Source: Desulfuromonadales bacterium (GTDB lineage Bacteria; Desulfobacterota; Desulfuromonadia; Desulfuromonadales; BM103). From it: a DNA stretch of 50,149 nucleotides. The position numbers and the translations under genes were made by a program. The DNA is taken from contig JAQYVY010000027.1 in the NCBI GenBank assembly GCA_030145195.1, positions 1-50,149 on the forward strand. The letters are read 5' to 3'. A model generated the notes under the pieces. It worked only from the letters and a program-made list of their open reading frames with translations. It searched no databases and had not been told where the DNA came from. Below, in pieces: positions 44,882 through 50,149 of the stretch; position 1 is the stretch's first letter; every line of letters starts with the position of its first letter.

Positions 44882-45115
44882 CTAGTCGCGGCCACCATGC
44901 AAACGGAAGTTTCCATCTGCAGAGGTAATTGACGAAATCGCATGTTTGTAGAGCAGAAGGTCACCACTACTGTCAACCAGCACACAAAAGCTGTCGAAAG
45001 ATTTGATGTGACCCTGCATCTTCACTCCAGACATCATGGCGATGTCAACAAGAATACGTTCTTTACGAGCCTGATTGAGATACTGATCTTGGATATTGAA
45101 GGGTGACTTAGGCAT
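44882..45115 (-). CDS. hfq: RNA chaperone Hfq
   Basis: The 77-residue Sm-like protein starts FNIQDQYLNQARKERI, has the Sm1 part VKMQGHIKSFDSFCVLV, and the Sm2 motif YKHAISSI. It forms a hexamer that pairs small RNAs with mRNAs. AAGGAGAGG precedes the ATG. It follows miaA by 14 bp, the classical miaA-hfq order. Confidence 0.97.
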   Translation of the reverse strand: MPKSPFNIQDQYLNQARKERILVDIAMMSGVKMQGHIKSFDSFCVLVDSSGDLLLYKHAISSITSADGNFRLHGGRD

Positions 45116-45129
45116 AAACCTCTCCTTTT

Positions 45130-46077
45130 CTAAATGTCATGGAATTTATAAATTAACTTTCGAATTGTAACAAAGTCAACAGAGGAATCAACCCAAATAA
45201 TTGATTTGTCTGCACGAAACCAAGTTAACTGCTGTTTGGCATAACGCCGAGTGGAACGTTTTAAATCTTCGACGGCTTCAGCGCGGGACAATTTGTTGCG
45301 GAGCAACGCAAAAGCTTGACGGTAACCTATCGTCTTCAGAGACTTCAGTTCCGGGTCATATCCTGCAACCAATAGAGCTTCGGCTTCCGCAAGTAACCCG
45401 GACTCAAACATCGCCTCGGCCCGCTGATTGATGCGCGCATAAAGATCTGCCCGATCCATGTTCAGCCCGATCTTCAAGGTTCGATAGGGTGTATCCTTGA
45501 ATCCGTGTTCTTGCTGAAAGAACGACAAGGGACGCCCTGTCTGCTCGTAGACTTCGAGAGCCCGAACAATCCGGAGTAAATCGTTCGGGTGGAGTTTTTC
45601 CGCCGTTACCGAGTCGATGACTGCCAACTCCTGATGCAACACAGCACTGCCGACCTGCTCCGCACGATCGGTAAGATGTTTTCTGACTTCCGGGTCGGAA
45701 CCGGGAGTTTGCAACAGACCTTCGGTTAAAGCCTTAATGTAGAGCCCGGTACCGCCAACCAGTAGCGGCATTTTGTTGCGGCCAATGATGTCCTTGATCG
45801 CGACTGCCGCCCGAGAGGAAAAATCCGCGGCATTAAACTCTTCGTTCGGCCAGACAACATCAATCAGGTGGTGTCTCGCGCGCTCCTGCTCAACAGCCGT
45901 CGGCTTGGCGGTACCAATATCCATTTGACGATAAACCTGGCGAGAATCTGCGGAAACAATTTCACCATTAAAGCTTTCCGCTAAATCTATAGCCAGCGCC
46001 GTTTTGCCGACTGCGGTCGGGCCGCAAATTATCGGCAACAATGGGCGTATATCAGATCGTTTAGGGGACACTCTCAC
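45130..46077 (-). CDS. miaA: tRNA dimethylallyltransferase
   Basis: The 315-residue enzyme adds a dimethylallyl group to A37 of tRNAs that read U-starting codons. The P-loop GPTAVGKTALA, the DSRQVYRQMDIGTAKP motif and the C-terminal RYAKQQLTWFR are diagnostic. It starts with a GTG that overlaps the mutL stop by four bases (GTGA). Cotranscription with mutL and hfq is likely. Confidence 0.97.
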   Translation of the reverse strand: MRVSPKRSDIRPLLPIICGPTAVGKTALAIDLAESFNGEIVSADSRQVYRQMDIGTAKPTAVEQERARHHLIDVVWPNEEFNAADFSSRAAVAIKDIIGRNKMPLLVGGTGLYIKALTEGLLQTPGSDPEVRKHLTDRAEQVGSAVLHQELAVIDSVTAEKLHPNDLLRIVRALEVYEQTGRPLSFFQQEHGFKDTPYRTLKIGLNMDRADLYARINQRAEAMFESGLLAEAEALLVAGYDPELKSLKTIGYRQAFALLRNKLSRAEAVEDLKRSTRRYAKQQLTWFRADKSIIWVDSSVDFVTIRKLIYKFHDI

Positions 46078-47873
46078 ACTCGATGGAAAAACTTTTCAAC
46101 ATCACGACGACTCAGTCGTCGCATGACGGGACGCCCATGCGGGCAGCAACTACCAAAATCGATAGCCGCCAGATCAACGATCAGCTGTTGCATCTCCATT
46201 TGTGACAAAGCTTGATTAGCGCGCACCATAGCGTGACAGGCCATCACCGATAGCACCCGCTCTATTTCAGCATCCAAACTTCCGGCCCGACCGATTTCAT
46301 TCAGTTCTGCGGCGACGTCACGCACCAGACGTTCGGTATCAACATCAACCAGAAGCTGTGGCACAGCCTTGACGGTGAAAGAACGTCCACCAAAAGCATC
46401 TATCTCAAAACCAAGTCGCGCAAAATTGTTCAGGTGAGTCGTCAGGACCGACGCTTCACGATGATCGACCTCAAGAACCAGGGGGAAAAGCAAACTCTGG
46501 CTTTCGATCCTATTGACCTCAAGCTCTTTTCTGAGACGTTCAAAACCAATTCGCTCGTGAGCTGCATGTTGATCGATCAAAACCAGATCTTCGCCCGCCT
46601 GACAGAGCAGATAACTATTCAGATACTGTCCAATCAAACGCCAACCATCAGGCATTTGAGCCGTCGACTGAGCTGATTCAGACCATCTAAAAGCCTCCCC
46701 TTTGATCGTGGCCACCAAGGGAGAACTGGCCTGCACCGTATCGACCTTTTCATTAAACGCCGCCAGGGACTCCTGAATCCGTTCACGATAGTCACGTTGC
46801 AGTGGGTTTGGTACAACCGGAAGTGCTGTGGGAGCAGATGATTCATATGACAGTTCTGGCCGCTTTGTGCCAGCCAAATCGACCTGTTGCAACCGCTGCC
46901 GAACTGTTGTTGTTATAAAATCATGGACTTGCTGCCGGTTGCGAAAGCGCACTTCATGCTTGGTCGGATGGACATTCACATCGACCATTTCTGGCGGCAT
47001 ATCGATAAACAACACAGCGACCGGATAGCGACGCTTCTCCAGCATGGTCCGATAAGCATCCAGAATCGCATGCTGAACAACTCGATCGCGCACAAAACGA
47101 CCATTGACATAGGTATAAATATAGTTTGTGGCAGAGCGACTGAGACCAGGACTCCCCAAAAGTCCAACCATCATTTCACCGGTCTCTGCTTCAGCCTCAA
47201 CCGGCAGCATATCCTTAAACAAATTACGACCAAGCAGCGCAGAAGCGCGTTCTTCGAGACGGTTGTGGCGATAAGCTTCGAGATAGGTTCGACCGTTATG
47301 AGTCAGTCGGAAATGAATATCTGGACGTGACAAGGCAAGACGCGTCACATTTTCCGCAATATGGCTGAATTCCGTTTCGTCCTTACGCAAAAACTTGCGG
47401 CGTCCCGGCGTATTAAAAAAGAGGTTGCGAACTTCAACGACTGTTCCCGGCGGAGCACCAACAGTCTCTGCCTGCCGTACCGTTCCCCCTTCGGCATAAA
47501 TCTGCCAGCCAGCCTCATCATCGACCGCTCGGGTTGTCAAACGCAGTCGCGCAACAGAAGCAATGGCAGGCAAAGCTTCGCCACGAAAACCCATGGTGTG
47601 AAGCGCGAATAAATCCTCGGCACTCTTGACCTTACTTGTTGCATGACGCTCCAAACAGAGGAACGCATCATCCTTACTCATACCGCAACCGTTATCGGTC
47701 ACGCGCACCAAAGCCTTGCCACCCTTTTCTATATCTATAAAAATTTCATCTGCAGCAGCATCGATGGAATTTTCAATCAACTCCTTGACAACAGAAGCGG
47801 GTCGCTCAACGACCTCACCCGCCGCGATCTGGTTCGCCAGGTTTTCTGGCAGGATGTGAATCTGTGTACTCAT
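46074..47873 (-). CDS. mutL: DNA mismatch repair protein MutL
   Basis: The 599-residue protein from ATG 47873 has the GHKL ATPase motifs: NQIAAGEVVERPASVVKELI, ENSIDA, DNGCGM and GFRGEAL. The C-terminal domain has the endonuclease motif DQHAAHERIGFE, fitting DQHA(x2)E(x4)E, and CPHGRP near the end. This is the nicking form found in organisms without MutH. No mutS is in the window. No good ribosome site lies in front of the start. Confidence 0.95.
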   Translation of the reverse strand: MSTQIHILPENLANQIAAGEVVERPASVVKELIENSIDAAADEIFIDIEKGGKALVRVTDNGCGMSKDDAFLCLERHATSKVKSAEDLFALHTMGFRGEALPAIASVARLRLTTRAVDDEAGWQIYAEGGTVRQAETVGAPPGTVVEVRNLFFNTPGRRKFLRKDETEFSHIAENVTRLALSRPDIHFRLTHNGRTYLEAYRHNRLEERASALLGRNLFKDMLPVEAEAETGEMMVGLLGSPGLSRSATNYIYTYVNGRFVRDRVVQHAILDAYRTMLEKRRYPVAVLFIDMPPEMVDVNVHPTKHEVRFRNRQQVHDFITTTVRQRLQQVDLAGTKRPELSYESSAPTALPVVPNPLQRDYRERIQESLAAFNEKVDTVQASSPLVATIKGEAFRWSESAQSTAQMPDGWRLIGQYLNSYLLCQAGEDLVLIDQHAAHERIGFERLRKELEVNRIESQSLLFPLVLEVDHREASVLTTHLNNFARLGFEIDAFGGRSFTVKAVPQLLVDVDTERLVRDVAAELNEIGRAGSLDAEIERVLSVMACHAMVRANQALSQMEMQQLIVDLAAIDFGSCCPHGRPVMRRLSRRDVEKFFHRV

Positions 47874-47895
47874 AAGGTTAGGAATAATCGCGAGC

Positions 47896-47999
47896 TTTGG
47901 CCACGAAGGACCAAAGACTTCAGGGAGGGCAAAGACACTAAAGTTCAAATTTCATCAAAACTGCTTTTTTCTCTGTGACGTAGTGTCTTCGTGACCAAA
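47896..47999. repeat. Intergenic inverted-repeat element D
   Basis: TTTGGCCACGAAGGAC (47896-47911) and GTCTTCGTGACCAAA (47985-47999) form an imperfect dyad. It lies between mutL and the ExeA-like gene and belongs to the same general type as elements A-C. Confidence 0.55.
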
Positions 48000-48058
48000 A
48001 CTCGTTGTTATATCAATATTGAAACCGGCAGGTCAGACAATCCGGCTACAAAATCAAC

Positions 48059-48973
48059 TTAAATTGAAGGGACCTGCTTCTGTTCGAGCTGATCAAGCAT
48101 GTTTTCAATCTCCGCCAGGTCGTCTTTGGCCCGAGATTGAGGGAATTCAGATAAAGGCTGTTGCAGCAGGCCGAGATCACCGGCAACACTGTGCGCAATC
48201 TTGCTGTCGACCTTTTTCATCTTACGCAGATAAGCTTCAAACAAGCAGTTATCACTAATGGTATTGATCAGGCGCGGCACACCACCAGCGTAACGGTGGA
48301 TCAAAGTAAGAACCTCTTCGGAAAAGAGCAACTGTTTGGCACCGGCCACCTGAAAACGGTACTTGATATACGAGGCGGTGGTTTCCAGCAGCATTGATTT
48401 GAGATTGAATTTAACGGCGACCCTCTGAGCCAGAGGTTCGTCGAGAGCCAGACAGTCTTCGACTTCCGGCAAACCGAAGAAGACGATGTTAAGCAGTTTC
48501 TTTCCGGGGACTTCCAGATTCAAAAGACCACGGAATTCTTCCATCAGTTCGCGGCTTTGCAGCATCTGGGCTTCATCGATAAGGACCACGGCACGGCGCC
48601 CCTCAGCTTCGATCTCGAGCAAACGAGTATAAAGCTGCTTGAGTAATTTGAGACGATCTCCAGCTGGCTCCTGAACCCCAAGTTGCAGTGCGATCCGGGT
48701 CAGAATCCACTCAGGAGTGATGCCGGAATGGACCATAACCAGTAGCGACGACTCATAGCTCTTTTCCGGCAAGTTATCGAGCATGCGCCGGGCTAAGGTC
48801 GTTTTACCAGTACCGACGCCGCCGACCAGTACGGCCAGCCCCTTGTTTGAATCCACGGCATACATAAGTCGCAGCAACGCCTGACTATGCTGCTCGCTGT
48901 TATAATAAAAACGGGCATCAGGAGCATTAGAGAAGGGTTCCCGATCAAGCCCGTAATATTCAAGATAACTCAT
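48059..48973 (-). CDS. ExeA/GspA-like AAA ATPase
   Basis: The 304-residue protein begins YLEYYGLDREPFSNAPDARF, the usual ExeA/GspA start. The Walker A is GGVGTGKTTLARR and the Walker B is VVLIDEAQML. Sensor and C-terminal lid regions follow (YAGGVPRLINTISDNCL). There is no TM segment or peptidoglycan-binding domain, so it is shorter than true ExeA. AGGG precedes the ATG. It lies 23 bp after a TPR protein, suggesting one operon, perhaps for secretion or pili. Confidence 0.92.
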   Translation of the reverse strand: MSYLEYYGLDREPFSNAPDARFYYNSEQHSQALLRLMYAVDSNKGLAVLVGGVGTGKTTLARRMLDNLPEKSYESSLLVMVHSGITPEWILTRIALQLGVQEPAGDRLKLLKQLYTRLLEIEAEGRRAVVLIDEAQMLQSRELMEEFRGLLNLEVPGKKLLNIVFFGLPEVEDCLALDEPLAQRVAVKFNLKSMLLETTASYIKYRFQVAGAKQLLFSEEVLTLIHRYAGGVPRLINTISDNCLFEAYLRKMKKVDSKIAHSVAGDLGLLQQPLSEFPQSRAKDDLAEIENMLDQLEQKQVPSI

Positions 48974-48996
48974 AATAGCCCTGCCATCCTATTTTG

Positions 48997-50149
48997 TCAG
49001 ACGTAAGAAACACGATCACGATTGCCCTGAGGACCGTTATCTTCGGAACCCTCATCTTCAAGACCAAGCTCCTTGCGCAACCCCTTTATTATTTCACCAA
49101 CATCGCGGAAAAAAGAATCTTTCTCGGCAACAAGCTGGAAGGTCTCAAGCGCTTCCAGCACTTGCCCATCCATCTTGAAGAGAAGCCCCATCTCAAAGTT
49201 CAAGGTCATACGACCTTCATCACTCAATGTTTCCTGAGAAAGACCGTCCCTGAATGTTGCCATGGCGGCCTCATGGGCACCCGAAGCCATATGACATTGG
49301 CCAATCAGACTAATGCAATCGATCAGTCGAACCGGATCTTTGATTGCTTTTTCGAACTCTTCGATTGCATCATCATAGAGGTCCATCTCCTTGTATGCAA
49401 TTCCAAGATTATAGTGAGACTCCGTGTCTTCCGAATCGAGATCTGTCGCCAAATTTAAGGTAAACGCATCGTCTGCATCGGTCGCAGGATCCAGTGCTCC
49501 GAGAAAATCGGTGGCACCAAAGAGTTCGTCATCCTGAATGTCGGCCATGATATCAACAAAGTCGACACTCTCCTCCGAACTTTCCTCAAGCTGACGTTTC
49601 TCACTGATTTCATTCAACTTGGCTTGTAGTTCTGGGAGTTCAGGCCGGTGCTCCATCAGGGTCTGAATCACCCTTTGCGCATCGTCATAAAGACCTTGCT
49701 GCAAATAGAATTCCGCCTCTTCGAGCTCCGCATCAACATTGAGAGAAGCCGCAAAGCCACCAGACGCAACTTCTTCAAGCACTTCGACTTCATCAAGAAC
49801 TTCAAGTTCCTCGATATCTTCCAGGATCTCAAGCTCTTCGACTTCTTCAATGACGTCAAGAATCTCTAGCTCTTCATTTTCTTGAAGAGCTTCTAGTTCC
49901 TCAAGCTCTTCCAAGACCTCAAGCTCTTCCAGTACCTCAAGCTCTTCCAGTACCTCAAGCTCTTCGACTTCCTCAAGAGCTTCAAGCGCCCCTATTTCCT
50001 TGAGTTCTTTAAAGCTATCGGCGGCTTCGGCGGCTTCGGCGGCTTCGGCGGCTTCGGCGGCTTCGGCGGCTTCGGCGGCTTCGGCGGCTTCGGCGGCTTC
50101 GGCGGCTTCGGCGGCTTCGGCGGCTTCGGCGGCTTCGGCGGCTTCGGCG
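48997..50149 (-). CDS. TPR protein with acidic repeat region (partial)
   Basis: The frame is open to the window edge, so the N-terminus is missing. In coding direction it starts in a run of Ala-Glu-Ala units, then [15 protein letters not shown]. Four 18-nt repeats (49901-49972) follow, giving EELEVL-like hexapeptides, then a further acidic Leu-Glu region. The C-terminal half has TPR-like helices: [18 protein letters not shown] and [20 protein letters not shown]. Its stop is 23 bp before the ExeA-like gene. The partner and role are unknown. Confidence 0.85.
   Translation of the reverse strand, partial: AEAAEAAEAAEAAEAAEAAEAAEAAEAAEAAEAAEAAEAAEAADSFKELKEIGALEALEEVEELEVLEELEVLEELEVLEELEELEALQENEELEILDVIEEVEELEILEDIEELEVLDEVEVLEEVASGGFAASLNVDAELEEAEFYLQQGLYDDAQRVIQTLMEHRPELPELQAKLNEISEKRQLEESSEESVDFVDIMADIQDDELFGATDFLGALDPATDADDAFTLNLATDLDSEDTESHYNLGIAYKEMDLYDDAIEEFEKAIKDPVRLIDCISLIGQCHMASGAHEAAMATFRDGLSQETLSDEGRMTLNFEMGLLFKMDGQVLEALETFQLVAEKDSFFRDVGEIIKGLRKELGLEDEGSEDNGPQGNRDRVSYV
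49901..49972. repeat. Four 18-nt tandem repeats in coding sequence
   Basis: The unit is TCAAGCTCTTCCAGTACC with small changes, four times without gaps. Each unit encodes six residues (like EELEVL), so gain or loss keeps the frame. Confidence 0.85.
50021..50149. repeat. 9-nt tandem repeat at the window edge
   Basis: GCGGCTTCG is repeated more than 14 times without interruption up to the last base. In the minus-strand gene it encodes Ala-Glu-Ala. The true length is unknown because the window ends inside it. Confidence 0.95.

Noticed and set aside
50021-50149. CRISPR-like or intergenic satellite at the right end
   Set aside because: The repeat keeps the frame of the TPR gene and encodes Ala-Glu-Ala, so it is coding.
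1-50149. Complete prophage, integron, CRISPR-Cas or defence island
   Set aside because: No integrase, phage structural, cas or intact defence genes were found; only a relic near 15 kb.

Overview
The window looks like chromosomal DNA of a Desulfuromonadales-type bacterium (Geobacter, Desulfuromonas or Pelobacter relatives, Desulfobacterota). This is inferred from gene content and order: thrS-infC-rpmI-rplT-pheS-pheT-ihfA-merR-surE-pcm-DedA/YqaA-nlpD-rpoS-apt on one strand, a cysE-iscR-iscS-iscU cluster followed by mnmA-mtaB, mutL-miaA-hfq, a PxxKW cysteine-rich protein, and a CZB-type chemoreceptor. No phylogeny was run. Almost all genes are ordinary core genes, and no complete new multi-gene system is evident.

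Layout. 1-3020 (minus): a membrane-anchored protein of unknown function and a bacterial SLC12-like cation-chloride cotransporter. 3.1-5.8 kb (plus): a chemoreceptor with two zinc-binding-like (CZB) modules and a possible sigma-54 promoter, ending in a strong hairpin. 5.9-15.1 kb: an accessory stretch with an orphan hybrid-input histidine kinase, a secreted DUF4124-glutaredoxin protein, a YdgA-like protein, a frameshifted SpoIIM-like membrane gene, YjdM, small lipoproteins, GIY-YIG and HNH proteins, and a decayed fragment resembling the C-terminus of Pycsar TM effectors. 15.2-27.9 kb (minus): tRNA-Arg(CCT), the stress sigma factor, envelope and protein-repair genes, and the translation cluster up to thrS and tRNA-Val(GAC). 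28-33.9 kb (minus): cysteine synthesis, Fe-S assembly and tRNA thiolation. The cysteine desulfurase made here can supply sulfur both to IscU and to MnmA. 33.9-40.7 kb: ilvA, a plus-strand class I fumarase with a recognisable promoter and operator, a phosphohexomutase, a LysE-type exporter and a YkgJ-like protein. 40.8-50.1 kb: PxxKW protein, LrgAB, a TPR protein, DUF512 radical-SAM protein, hfq, miaA, mutL, an ExeA-like ATPase, and a TPR protein that runs off the window through a long in-frame 9-nt repeat.

The structure least explained by genes is a family of intergenic elements built from short CGCAAAG / CTTTGCG words arranged as imperfect inverted repeats. They lie at 32.4, 35.6-36.0 (tandem, 221-nt period), 39.4-39.7 (tandem, 161-nt period) and 47.9-48.0 kb, with a half element near 43.4 kb. 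Other points worth a look are a probable AUA start for infC, a hairpin that covers the rplT Shine-Dalgarno, a terminator/second-hairpin leader in front of pheS, and the Pycsar-like relic.
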